The translations under genes and the position numbers were made by a program. This document shows positions 14,468 through 22,624 of a stretch of DNA of 25,079 nucleotides, piece after piece. The stretch's first letter is position 1. The number at the start of each line of letters is the position of its first letter. Origin of the DNA: an uncultured Actinomycetes bacterium (GTDB lineage Bacteria; Actinomycetota; Actinomycetes; S36-B12); contig CALGTB010000281.1 of assembly GCA_937902285.1 (NCBI GenBank), positions 1 through 25,079 of the forward strand. The letters are read 5' to 3'. Below the pieces are notes generated by a model. That model was not told the origin of the DNA. It was given only the letters and a program-made list of their open reading frames with translations, and did not search any database.

Positions 14468-15702
14468 TCCCCGCCGACCCGGTACGACACCGTGCGGTAG
14501 CCGCGCTCGGCCAGGTCCTCCAGCAGGCTCGCGCAGTGCTCGGGGCCGCGCGTCTCGACGTGGACCACGATGTCGACCTCGTCCACGCGCAGTCCGGCGT
14601 CCACGCGGTTGTGCTCGACGTCGACCACGTTCGCGTGCATCGCCTGCACGTCGTTGAGCAGGCGGGCCAGCGATCCCGGCCGGTCGGGCATGCGCACGAC
14701 CACCGTGAGATAGCGCCCGGCCGCCGCGAGGCCGTGCCGGATGATCCGCAGCAGCACGAGCGCGTCGACGTTGCCGCCCGAGATCACGACCGCCACCGGC
14801 GGTTCGAAGGCCTCGGGATGGGCCAGTACGGCAGCGGCAGCCGCGGCGCCCGCCGGCTCGACGACCAGCTTCGCCCGCTCGAGAAGCAGCAGGACCGCGC
14901 GTGAGATCTCGTCCTCGGTGACCGTCACGATCTCGTCGACGAGGTCGCGGATGATCGCGAACGGGACGTCGCCGGGGCGTCCCACGGCGATGCCGTCGGC
15001 CATCGTCGACATCGACGGAAGGCTGACCGGTGACCCGGCCTCGAGCGACGGAGGGTAGGCCGCAGCGGACTCGGCCTGCACGCCGACGACGCGGACCGTC
15101 GGGCTGACGGACTTCACGGCGAGCGCCACGCCGGCGAGCAGGCCCCCTCCGCCCGTGCACACGACCACGGTCCGGACGTCGGGGAGCTTGGCGACGATCT
15201 CGAGTCCCAGCGTCCCCTGCCCGGCGACGACATCGGCATGGTCGAACGGGTGGATGAGCACCGCTCCCGTCTCGCGCGCGAACGCGGTGGCGGCCTCGAG
15301 CGCCTGGTCGATCGTGGTTCCGTGGAACCGCACCTCGGCGCCGTAGCCCAGGGTCGCCTGGACCTTGGGGATGGTGGCGCCCTCGGGCATGAACACGGTG
15401 GCATGCACGCCGAGCAGCTGCGCGGCGACGGCGACGCCCTGTGCATGGTTGCCGGCGCTGGCCGCGACCACCCCGCGCGAGCGCTCCTCGTCACTGAGCC
15501 GAGCGATGCGGTTGTAGGCGCCCCGGATCTTGAACGACCCGGCCCGCTGCAGGTTCTCGGTGACGAGGCGGACGGTGCCGCCCACCCGCTGCTCGAGCCA
15601 GTGGGCGCCGGCCAGCGGCAGGTCGCGGATCACCCCGTCGAGGAGCCGCGCCGCCGACTCGATGTCGTCCATCCGGGGCACCGGGGCCGTCTGGTCGTCC
15701 AC
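14455..15702 (-). CDS. ilvA: Threonine ammonia-lyase (threonine deaminase) with ACT domain
   Basis: Protein of 415 residues (405 if ATG 15672 is used). It is a PLP enzyme that converts threonine to 2-oxobutanoate and ammonia, the first step to isoleucine. The PLP lysine is in GSFKIRGAYN (Lys58 from the GTG start), the substrate loop is SAGNHAQG, and the phosphate-binding glycine loop is GGGGLLAG. A single C-terminal ACT domain (about 325-405; YLTVVVRMPDRPGSLARLL) indicates the shorter type with one regulatory domain. GTG 15702 sits 16 nt after the DUF2786 stop and has CAGACT 6 nt upstream, so it may be leaderless or read from the upstream operon. Biosynthetic versus catabolic role is not settled. 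Confidence 0.95.
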   Translation of the reverse strand: MDDQTAPVPRMDDIESAARLLDGVIRDLPLAGAHWLEQRVGGTVRLVTENLQRAGSFKIRGAYNRIARLSDEERSRGVVAASAGNHAQGVAVAAQLLGVHATVFMPEGATIPKVQATLGYGAEVRFHGTTIDQALEAATAFARETGAVLIHPFDHADVVAGQGTLGLEIVAKLPDVRTVVVCTGGGGLLAGVALAVKSVSPTVRVVGVQAESAAAYPPSLEAGSPVSLPSMSTMADGIAVGRPGDVPFAIIRDLVDEIVTVTEDEISRAVLLLLERAKLVVEPAGAAAAAAVLAHPEAFEPPVAVVISGGNVDALVLLRIIRHGLAAAGRYLTVVVRMPDRPGSLARLLNDVQAMHANVVDVEHNRVDAGLRVDEVDIVVHVETRGPEHCASLLEDLAERGYRTVSYRVGGDQAP

Positions 15703-15718
15703 GCCGTGAGTCTGGCAC

Positions 15719-16516
15719 TCAGGACGGGAGTGCGGGCCCCTTGCCGGGGAGTTCCTGCTGGCGCGCCAGCCGTGCGCGTGAGGCAGCGCTGCGTCCGGCC
15801 TCGGCGGCGGACCCCGACGGACTGCGCACCGCCCCGGAATAGCCGCCCCATGACCCGCGCGCCCGCGACGCCTGCGCATGGAAGGCACGCACCTCGGTGG
15901 CCTTCTGCCGCAGCACGACCGCGCCGTCGACGGGGGCCGCGGCCGGCTCCGGACGGGCCAGTCGGTCGAGTGCCTCCTGGCGCGCCTGGGCCAGCCGCTC
16001 GGAGATGCGGGCGACGTAGGCGCGGTAGAAGGCGGCCCGGGCCGTCTGGGCCGTGTGCGGCCGCCGCTCGGTGCGCCGCCGCGACGGCACGCGGGCGACG
16101 TAGGTCTCGCCCCGCCAGGTGCCAGCCGTGACGTAGCCCTGGCTGCTGTGCACCATGTGCACGGCCAGCGACCCGAACATCGTCTCGACGACGTCGAGGT
16201 CGGCCGGCATGCCGTAGCCGATGACGTACGTGCTGTTGGCCGCGACGTCGACCTGGGCGTCGTTCGCGTGCGCGATGGAGATGAACAGGGCGATGAGGTG
16301 CGGGTTGGCGCGGCGGCCCTTCTCGCCGATCGTGGTGGTGCGCGACTCCGGCTGCTGGCGCGCCTCCCGACGCGCGATGCGGGCCCTCGCCACCGCGAGG
16401 TCGACGCTGGCCAGGGTGGCCAGCTGCTGGGCCTTCATGAGGTAGGCGTCGGCCTCGGCCTCGTTGTCCGTGCGCTCGGCCTTGGCGAGCAGGGCGGCGA
16501 TCCGGTCGAGGCTCAC
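15719..16516 (-). CDS. DUF2786 protein
   Basis: Protein of 265 residues. The N-terminal 40 residues, with IAALLAKAERTDNEAEADAYLMKAQQLA, are the DUF2786 signature. A central domain follows (NPHLIALFISIAHANDAQV...VIGYGMPADLDVVETMFGSL), and the C-terminal third is rich in Arg, Ala and Ser and probably disordered. The start GTG 16516 overlaps the stop of the HEXXH gene by 4 nt (GTGA), so they form a coupled pair. DUF2786 proteins are poorly understood and also occur in phages and mobile DNA. The next gene, ilvA, starts 16 nt after its stop. Confidence 0.86.
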   Translation of the reverse strand: MSLDRIAALLAKAERTDNEAEADAYLMKAQQLATLASVDLAVARARIARREARQQPESRTTTIGEKGRRANPHLIALFISIAHANDAQVDVAANSTYVIGYGMPADLDVVETMFGSLAVHMVHSSQGYVTAGTWRGETYVARVPSRRRTERRPHTAQTARAAFYRAYVARISERLAQARQEALDRLARPEPAAAPVDGAVVLRQKATEVRAFHAQASRARGSWGGYSGAVRSPSGSAAEAGRSAASRARLARQQELPGKGPALPS

Positions 16517-17013
16517 GCGGGAGCCACCGTGCGCAGCCCGGCCTCCTCGTAGCCCGCGCGGAGCATGAGCTCGGCCTCCACGCCCAGCACGGCGCGGACG
16601 AGGCCGCACATGGCCTGCCGGAACGCCTGCCCGTGCCACTGGCGTCGGGCGCCCGTCGGCGGGGCAGGCCGGGTGCTGCAGGCGAGGTGGTGCGCCAGCT
16701 CGTGCAGGATGACCGCCTCGCGCCCGGCCCACATCGTCCTCAGCGGGATGGCGATGACCCCCGTCGCCGGCTCGTAGTGCGCACGCGACTGCCCCGCACG
16801 CTCGCGGACGGCTACCGGCCCCGCCTCCGGATAGGCCTCCACGACCCAGGTCAGCGACATCACGGCATCGGCGTACGACTGCACGGAGGCGAGGTCGCCG
16901 AAGCGCCGCTGGAGCGGGACGTCGATCCGCGAGCCGAAGAAGTCGACCGATCCGCCCCGGTCGAGGACCGCCGACCACTGGTCCTCGGCGGCGTACACGG
17001 CGGAAGGGGGCAC
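16513..17013 (-). CDS. TIGR04338-like HEXXH metalloprotein
   Basis: Protein of 166 residues with a zinc-protease motif HELAHHLAC (His104, Glu105, His108) and a likely third ligand His127 in WHGQAF. The N-terminal part includes DFFGSRIDVPLQRRFGDLASVQ. This matches a small actinobacterial family of putative metallohydrolases that sit beside DUF2786 proteins. It has no signal peptide, so it is probably cytoplasmic. Start GTG 17013 lies exactly 7 nt after a TATCCT -10 box, supporting a leaderless mRNA. Its stop overlaps the DUF2786 start. Substrate is unknown. Confidence 0.86.
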   Translation of the reverse strand: MPPSAVYAAEDQWSAVLDRGGSVDFFGSRIDVPLQRRFGDLASVQSYADAVMSLTWVVEAYPEAGPVAVRERAGQSRAHYEPATGVIAIPLRTMWAGREAVILHELAHHLACSTRPAPPTGARRQWHGQAFRQAMCGLVRAVLGVEAELMLRAGYEEAGLRTVAPA

Positions 17014-17020
17014 ACGCCGG

Positions 17021-17030
17021 AGGATAGAGT
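17021..17030. promoter_or_regulatory. Overlapping divergent -10 boxes (metalloprotein gene / MFS gene)
   Basis: On the - strand TATCCT (17026-17021) lies 7 nt before GTG 17013. On the + strand TAGAGT (17025-17030) lies 6 nt before GTG 17037. The hexamers share two base pairs, so RNA polymerase probably cannot occupy both at once. Confidence 0.5.
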
Positions 17031-17036
17031 GCCGAG

Positions 17037-17072
17037 GTGACACGCCTGCCGCTGTGCCGTCCCCGGCCGTGA
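17037..17072 (+). CDS. Possible leaderless leader ORF before the MFS gene
   Basis: GTG 17037 sits 6 nt after TAGAGT and opens an 11-codon frame (VTRLPLCRPRP) ending in TGA 17070-17072. That stop overlaps GTG 17069, the likely start of the MFS gene, as GTGA. The MFS starts have no ribosome site of their own, so the small ORF may deliver ribosomes to the transporter gene. It is short and may be a coincidence. Confidence 0.3.
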   Translation: MTRLPLCRPRP

Positions 17073-18352
17073 GCAGGACCAAGCGGCTCGGACGCGCCGT
17101 CGCACGAACCCCACTCCTCGCCGGCCTTCCCCGCGAGGTCGCCATCCTCTCGGCGGTGGCCTTCTGCGTGGCCCTGGGATTCGGGATCCTGGCGCCGGCC
17201 CTGCCGGTCTTCGCGCGGTCCTTCGGCGTGTCGGCGCTGGAGGCCAGCGCCGTCATCTCGGTCTTCGCCCTGGTCAGGTTCGTCACGTCCCCCCTCGCCG
17301 GCGCCCTCGTCGACCGCCTCGGCGAGCGGGTCGTGATGTCCTCCGGCCTCATCATCGTGTCGGTCTCCAGCGCTGTCGCAGGGCTCTCGCAGACCTTCAG
17401 CCAGCTCCTCATCCTGCGCGGCGTGGGCGGCCTGGGCTCCAGCATGTTCACGGTGTCGGCCATGGCCCTGCTCCTGCGCGTGGTCGAGCCCGACCAGCGC
17501 GGCCGGGCCGCGGGCGCGTTCCAGGGCGGCTTCCTGCTCGGAGGGGTGGCCGGCCCCGCCGTGGGAGGGCTGGTGGTGGCGTGGTCGATCCGGGCGCCCT
17601 TCTTCGTCTACGCCGTCACCCTCATGGCGGCGGCCATCGTCGCCCTCGTCTACATGTCCTCCTCACGCCTGCGCGAGCGCGAGGAGCAGGTGAGCGAGGG
17701 CCAGTCCAACAAGCTCGAGCAGCTGCGCGACGCCCTGCGCGACCGCGCCTACCAGGCCGCCCTCGGGACCAACCTCGTCACCGGGTTCGTCGTGTTCGGC
17801 CTGAGGTCCTCCGCCGTGCCGCTCTTCGTGACCGAGGGGATGGAGCGCGGCGCCTCCCTGACGGGCATCGGCTTCCTCGTCGCGGCCGCGATCCAGGCGC
17901 TGCTGCTGCTCCCGGCCGGTCGCATGGCCGACACCGAGGGACGCCGCAAGGCCCTGCTCATCGGCACCATCGGCACGACGGCCGGCATGGTCGCGCTCGC
18001 CTTGACGGACGTGGCCACCAACGGCTGGGGCAGCCAGGCGCTGGCCGGGACGATCCTGTTCCTGCTCGCCATGGCCATCCAGGGGGCTGCGGCCGCCTTC
18101 CTCGGGTCGGCCCCGGCCGCGGTGGTGGGAGACATCATGGGCGGCCGCCGCGGCGGGATCGTGGTGGCGACCTTCCAGATGATGTCCGACGTGGGCGCCG
18201 TGATCGGCCCCCTCGTGGCCGGGCTGCTCATCGACCGGTTCGATTTCGAGTGGGCGTTCGCGGCGGGTGCGGCCCTCAGCCTGGTAGCGGTTATCTTGGT
18301 GTACGTCATGCCCGAGACGCTGAACCGGACCCGGAGGCCCGAAACCGCATGA
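17069..18352 (+). CDS. Major facilitator superfamily transporter
   Basis: Protein of about 427 residues with twelve predicted membrane helices. A motif A-like loop GALVDRLGERVV (78-89) lies between helices 2 and 3, a drug-efflux type pattern. There is a central charged cytoplasmic loop (SSRLREREEQVSEGQSNKLEQ). GTG 17069 is preferred because of the coupling with the leader ORF; GTG 17054 in the same frame is possible. It ends in an ATGA overlap with the sulfatase gene, so both are one operon. Substrate is unknown; export of a drug-like compound or import of a sulfated product are both possible. Confidence 0.9.
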   Translation: MSRTKRLGRAVARTPLLAGLPREVAILSAVAFCVALGFGILAPALPVFARSFGVSALEASAVISVFALVRFVTSPLAGALVDRLGERVVMSSGLIIVSVSSAVAGLSQTFSQLLILRGVGGLGSSMFTVSAMALLLRVVEPDQRGRAAGAFQGGFLLGGVAGPAVGGLVVAWSIRAPFFVYAVTLMAAAIVALVYMSSSRLREREEQVSEGQSNKLEQLRDALRDRAYQAALGTNLVTGFVVFGLRSSAVPLFVTEGMERGASLTGIGFLVAAAIQALLLLPAGRMADTEGRRKALLIGTIGTTAGMVALALTDVATNGWGSQALAGTILFLLAMAIQGAAAAFLGSAPAAVVGDIMGGRRGGIVVATFQMMSDVGAVIGPLVAGLLIDRFDFEWAFAAGAALSLVAVILVYVMPETLNRTRRPETA

Positions 18353-19983
18353 GCGACACCGACGCACCGCGCCATCGGCGCGCGATCGTCGTCGCGACGG
18401 CAGCCCTCACGGCCGTGGCGACCGTGGCCGCCATGGGAGTCCTGACGGCGGCCACCTCGTCACCCTCGGGGGCCACCACCACCCTGTCGACGTCCGGCCG
18501 CGGAGTGGGCTCCGCGGCCCTCACCGTCGGGCCTGGGGCGAGCACGACGGCGCCCGTCGAGCAGCCCACGACCGCCGCCACGGCCACCGGGTCGCTCTCC
18601 GACATCACGAACATCGTGTTCGTCCTCGCCGACGATCTCGACTGGGCGCTGTTCCGCGAGATCCCGCGACTGGCCGCGCTCCAGGAGCAGGGGATGACGT
18701 TCACGCACCACGTCGTCACCGACTCCCTGTGCTGCCCCTCGCGCACGTCCATCCTGCGCAGCCAGTACATCCACAATCACCTCGTCGTCTCGAACACCGG
18801 CGCCACCGGCGGCGGATGGCCGACCTTCAAGGACCGCGGCGAGGAGACCGACTGCCTGCCCGTGTGGCTGCAGTCGGCGGGAGTGACCACGGCGCTCTTC
18901 GGCAAGTACCTGAATGACTACCCCACCGCGGAGGCCGGCCCCACGCGCGAGGTCCCCCCGGGCTGGACGAAGTGGGCCGTTCCCGTCTCCCGTGGCGAGT
19001 CGTACGACGGCTATGACTACGTGCTGAACTCCGACGGCCGGCTGGAGCGGCACGGGAGCAAGCCCGAGGACTTCCTCAATGACGTCATCACCGACCGCGC
19101 CGTCGACTTCATCGCGACGGCTCCCGACGGCTTCTTCCTCGAGCTCGCGACCTACAACCCCCACAAGCCGGCTCCGGTCGCCACGCGCAACAAGGACACC
19201 CACCTCGACGCCGTCGCCCCCCGCACCCCGACCTACAACTCGGTGGGGGTCAACGAGCCGACGTGGATGCGCAAGCTCAAGCCGCTCACGCCGTGGAAGC
19301 AGTGGCAGCTCGACCAGATGTGGCGACAGCGCGCCCAGTCGGCCGAGTCGGTCGCAGACTCCGTCGACGCCGTGATGGCCGAGCTCGATCGCACCGGGCG
19401 CCGCGACAGCACCCTCGTCGTGGTGACGTCCGACAATGGCTACCACGCCGGCGCGCACCGACTGTCGAACGGCAAGCGCACCGCCTTCCACGAGGACACC
19501 GTCGTGCCCATGGTCGTCCTCGGGCCCGGCATCACGCCGGGCGCCCGCGTCGACGCGCTGACCTCGACCGTCGACCTCGGACCCACCTTCACCGAGCTGC
19601 TCGGTGCCCAGGCTCCCGACTGGGTCGACGGCCGCTCGCTGGCGGGCATCCTGGGCACCGGCACCACGCCCGAGGGCTGGCGCACCGCAGCGCTGTCCGA
19701 GAGCATGGGGCGGTCCACGCCCGGCGACCCGGACTACCAGGCCCAGGCACCACCCTCGTTCGGCGCACTGCGCACGCAGCAGTGGCTCTTCGTGGTGTAC
19801 CGCGACGGCGAGCGCGAGCTCTACGACCTCGCGGCGGACCCGCACGAGCAGAACAACATCGCCGCCACCGCCGACCCCACGCTGGTCGCCGGGCTCTACT
19901 CGCAGCTGCAGGCCATGCGCGCCTGCAGCGGGCCGAGCTGCCTGACCGCCGACTCGATCCCCCTGCCGCAGCCGACCTCGTAG
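18349..19983 (+). CDS. Secreted/membrane-anchored sulfatase
   Basis: Protein of 544 residues of the alkaline phosphatase/arylsulfatase fold. An N-terminal hydrophobic segment (about 13-38) is a signal or anchor, followed by a Thr/Ser/Ala-rich stretch. The formylglycine motif is CCPSR with Cys128 as the residue to be oxidised. Calcium ligands are seen in VLADDLDW (Asp95, Asp96) and TSDNGYHAG (Asp362, Asn363). HKPAPVATRNK and AFHEDTVVPMVV fit N-sulfatase/heparan-type or G-family arylsulfatases. It would release sulfate from an ester or sulfamate outside the cell. The start ATG overlaps the MFS stop (ATGA). A formylglycine-generating enzyme must be encoded elsewhere. Substrate is not determined. 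Confidence 0.93.
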   Translation: MSDTDAPRHRRAIVVATAALTAVATVAAMGVLTAATSSPSGATTTLSTSGRGVGSAALTVGPGASTTAPVEQPTTAATATGSLSDITNIVFVLADDLDWALFREIPRLAALQEQGMTFTHHVVTDSLCCPSRTSILRSQYIHNHLVVSNTGATGGGWPTFKDRGEETDCLPVWLQSAGVTTALFGKYLNDYPTAEAGPTREVPPGWTKWAVPVSRGESYDGYDYVLNSDGRLERHGSKPEDFLNDVITDRAVDFIATAPDGFFLELATYNPHKPAPVATRNKDTHLDAVAPRTPTYNSVGVNEPTWMRKLKPLTPWKQWQLDQMWRQRAQSAESVADSVDAVMAELDRTGRRDSTLVVVTSDNGYHAGAHRLSNGKRTAFHEDTVVPMVVLGPGITPGARVDALTSTVDLGPTFTELLGAQAPDWVDGRSLAGILGTGTTPEGWRTAALSESMGRSTPGDPDYQAQAPPSFGALRTQQWLFVVYRDGERELYDLAADPHEQNNIAATADPTLVAGLYSQLQAMRACSGPSCLTADSIPLPQPTS

Positions 19984-20008
19984 TCACCGCCGGGAAGGGG
20001 CAGCCACA

Positions 20009-20797
20009 ATGGCGCCCATGACCTCAGCCCCGACCTCCGTCCTGTCCGCACGCGGCGAGCGCTGGGTGCAGCTCACCCGCAAGCCACTCGACATCCTCGC
20101 CCTGGTCTTCCTCGGCGTGTTCGTCCTGCTGTGGGGCTTCCCCGATGCCCCTCCTGCGCTGATCAGGATCCTCAACCTGGTGACCTGGGTCGTGTGGGGA
20201 GCCTTCGCGATCGACTACGTCGTGCGCCTGGCGTGCTCATCGCCCAAGGGCGCTTTCGTGCGCACCCACAAGCTCGACCTGCTCATGGTCCTGGTCCCCA
20301 TGCTCCGGCTCCTGCGCGTGGCCCTCGTCCTGCGCAAGGCCCTGGCCTCCGTCAGCACGGAGCGGATCGCCAGCTCGATCGTCAGCATCGTCGCGATCGT
20401 CGTCCTGAGCGCGGCCTTCCTCGTCTGGCGCATCGAGTACGACGCCCCCGGCGCCACCATCCTCACCTTCCGGGAGGCCATCTGGTGGGCCGTCGTGACG
20501 ACGACCACGGTCGGCTACGGCGACTACACGCCCGTGACCCAGGCGGGCCGCCTGGTCGCGGCGGTGCTCATGATCGTCGGCATCGGGCTGATCGGAACGG
20601 TGAGCGCCACTGTCGCGACCTGGTTCGTCAACCGCCCCAAGGGCAAGGGCAACCCGGACGCGCCTGCCGAGGACGAAGCGGATGCTGACATCGACGAGTC
20701 CGTCAGCCACGACGTGCTGCTCAGCCGGCTCGACGCGCTCACGGCCCAGCAGGCCGAGATCCGCGCCCTGCTGGAGCAGATGACGAAGCGCCCCTGA
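20009..20797 (+). CDS. Voltage-gated-type potassium channel
   Basis: Protein of 262 residues. It has six hydrophobic segments, with a voltage-sensor-like part (residues about 30-110) holding regularly spaced Arg/Lys in LRLLRVALVLRKAL. The pore loop carries the K+ selectivity filter TVGYGD (167-172), followed by helix S6. The C-terminal cytoplasmic tail is acidic and then helical (LLSRLDALTAQQAEIRALLEQM), probably a tetramerising coiled-coil. The start is ATG 20009 with AAGGGG 9-10 nt upstream; ATG 20018 is also in frame. It follows the sulfatase by 25 nt, so it may be in the same transcript. Confidence 0.93.
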   Translation: MAPMTSAPTSVLSARGERWVQLTRKPLDILALVFLGVFVLLWGFPDAPPALIRILNLVTWVVWGAFAIDYVVRLACSSPKGAFVRTHKLDLLMVLVPMLRLLRVALVLRKALASVSTERIASSIVSIVAIVVLSAAFLVWRIEYDAPGATILTFREAIWWAVVTTTTVGYGDYTPVTQAGRLVAAVLMIVGIGLIGTVSATVATWFVNRPKGKGNPDAPAEDEADADIDESVSHDVLLSRLDALTAQQAEIRALLEQMTKRP

Positions 20798-20808
20798 GCC
20801 CGGCGGCC

Positions 20809-20860
20809 GGCTGCGCCTTCGGCTGCACGCGCGCGGCTACGCCTTCGGCTGTGCGCGCGC
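20809..20860. repeat. Imperfect 26-bp tandem duplication at the sulP 3' end
   Basis: Units 20809-20834 and 20835-20860 share 23 of 26 bases around GCCTTCGGCTG. The second unit encodes the last residues of SulP (AQPKA) and its stop. The stop exists only because one base differs (CTAC instead of CTGC). The CGCG-rich ends can pair across a central loop, so it may also act as a weak bidirectional terminator between the converging channel and sulP genes. Confidence 0.6.
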
Positions 20861-22543
20861 CTCGAACGCGTTGTAGGCATCGATGAGGTTGCCGAAGATG
20901 TGGTCCGTCCCGATGCGCTTGTCGATCCCGTACTTCTGCAGCGTCGCCAGCAGGCTGGTGTCGACGCGGGCCAGCACGGGCGTGATGGAGCGGGCCTCGA
21001 GGTAGTCCAGGAGCCCCTGCAGGGCCTTCCCCGCCGAGTAGTCGACATCGTCCAGCGACGAGGCGTCGAGGATGAGCCACTCGACGGGATCCGGTGCGGC
21101 ACCGATGAGCGCCTCCACATCGTCCACGAACCGGTTCGCGTTGGCGTAGAACAGCTCCGAGTCGTAGCGGAAGATGATCAGGCCCGGCGCGCTCTGGGTC
21201 CCCGGCGTGGGCGGCAGGTACGTCGGCTCGCCGTCCTTGCTCACGCCGACCAGGTAGTCGTTGGGCGTGTACTGCCGCTTGATGATGTAGAGGATCGACA
21301 CGACGATCGCCAGGATGATGCCCTGCTCGACGCCCACCGCGCACACCACGATCGCGGTGATCACCGCGATGACGAACTCGCCCTTGCGCACGGCGGCGAT
21401 GAGGCGAAGGCCCTTGATGTCGACGAGGTCGACGCCGATGAGGAACACGATCGCACCGAGCACCGCCTTCGGCATGTCGGCGAGCAGCCCGGTGAAGAAC
21501 AGCACGACGAGGAGCACGATCAGCGACATCGTCAGGTTGGCGAGCTGCGTGCGGCCCTTCTGCTCGTCGAGGATCTGGGTCTTGGTGGGGCTGCCATTGA
21601 CGACGAACGTGCCGCTGAGTCCCGCCGCGAAGTTCGATGCGGACAGTCCGACGATGTCGCGGTTGATGTCGACCGGCTGGCCATGCTTCATCGCGAAGCT
21701 GCGCGACGTCGCCGCGCTCTGGGCGATGATGAGCACGAAGCACGAGAAGGCGATCGCGGTCAGGGTGGCCATGTTGTCCGCGATGTCGCTCATGCTGATG
21801 CCCTCGGGCAGGCCGATCGGCGGGAAGCCGCCCTGCACCGCGCCCACGATCGCGACACCATCGGCCTCCGCGTCGATCGCCGCCGAGATGATGATCGAGA
21901 GGATGACGGCGACGATGGCGCCGGGAACCTTGGGCACGAAGCGCTTGCAGCCCAGGATGATCGCCAGCGTCCCGAGTGCGAACGCGAAGGTGGGCCAGTT
22001 GAGGTCGGGGATCGACGTGATCATCGTCCACTGCTGCTCGATCCAGGTCCCCGATCCCTTCGGCACCCCGAGCATGTCCGGGATCTGCCCCGAGAAGACC
22101 TGCACGCCGACGCCCGTGAGGAAGCCGACGAGCACGGACGCACTGAGGAAGTCGCCCAGGAATCCGAGCCGGAACACCCGCGCGATGATGAGCAGCCCGC
22201 CGCACATGAGCGCGATCACGCTGCAGTAGGCCAGCCACTGCTGCGAGCCGGGGGTGACTCCCGAGATGGCGGCCGCTCCCAGTCCAGCGGCCAGGAGCGC
22301 TGCCGTCGCCGAGTCCGCGCCCACCACGAGGAGTCGAGACGAGCCCAGCAGCACGAACAGCATGGTGGGGAAGATGACGGTGTACAGACCGGTCACGATG
22401 GGCGTCTGCGCGATGGAGGTGTAGCCCATCGTCTCGGGGATCGCGACGGCCGCGAGGGTGGCACCCGCGATGAGGTCGCCGGTGAGCCACGACCGCTGAT
22501 AGCCCCTCAGGGACACGGGCACGAAACTCTTGACGATGCTCAT
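20837..22543 (-). CDS. SulP-family anion permease with STAS domain
   Basis: Protein of 568 residues. About 430 residues of many membrane helices include the SulP start pattern GDLIAGATLAAVAIPETMGY and FLTGVGVQVFSGQI, and the conserved SRSFAMKHGQPVDINRDIVG. The C-terminal STAS domain (about 450-560) contains WLILDASSLDDVDYSAGKAL. SulP proteins move sulfate, bicarbonate or other anions with protons or sodium. Sulfate is suggested by the sulfatase and metB nearby, but bicarbonate cannot be excluded. ATG 22543 has GGAGG 8 nt upstream. It lies 81 bp after the channel-like gene on the same strand; a hairpin lies in between. Confidence 0.93.
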   Translation of the reverse strand: MSIVKSFVPVSLRGYQRSWLTGDLIAGATLAAVAIPETMGYTSIAQTPIVTGLYTVIFPTMLFVLLGSSRLLVVGADSATAALLAAGLGAAAISGVTPGSQQWLAYCSVIALMCGGLLIIARVFRLGFLGDFLSASVLVGFLTGVGVQVFSGQIPDMLGVPKGSGTWIEQQWTMITSIPDLNWPTFAFALGTLAIILGCKRFVPKVPGAIVAVILSIIISAAIDAEADGVAIVGAVQGGFPPIGLPEGISMSDIADNMATLTAIAFSCFVLIIAQSAATSRSFAMKHGQPVDINRDIVGLSASNFAAGLSGTFVVNGSPTKTQILDEQKGRTQLANLTMSLIVLLVVLFFTGLLADMPKAVLGAIVFLIGVDLVDIKGLRLIAAVRKGEFVIAVITAIVVCAVGVEQGIILAIVVSILYIIKRQYTPNDYLVGVSKDGEPTYLPPTPGTQSAPGLIIFRYDSELFYANANRFVDDVEALIGAAPDPVEWLILDASSLDDVDYSAGKALQGLLDYLEARSITPVLARVDTSLLATLQKYGIDKRIGTDHIFGNLIDAYNAFEARAQPKA

Positions 22544-22565
22544 TGATGCCCTCCGCGCTTGCCGC

Positions 22566-22590
22566 CCGGCTCCGCCCCTAGGGGAGCCGG
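22566..22590 (-). terminator. Hairpin between channel-like gene and sulP
   Basis: CCGGCTCC (22566-22573) and GGAGCCGG (22583-22590) are a perfect 8-bp stem with a 9-nt loop. On the - strand it lies after the channel-like gene stop and 23 nt upstream of the sulP start. No T-run follows, so it is either a T-less terminator or a structured leader of sulP. Confidence 0.4.
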
Positions 22591-22624
22591 CGTCACGGTA
22601 TCGCCTCAGGCGGGGACGCCGTCG

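Noticed and set aside
18460..19845. 461-residue - strand frame opposite the sulfatase
   Set aside because: No motifs; the sulfatase on the + strand has a complete active site.
20739..22490. 583-residue frame overlapping sulP on the same strand
   Set aside because: Arg/His/Gly-rich out-of-frame shadow; the SulP and STAS motifs are in the other frame.
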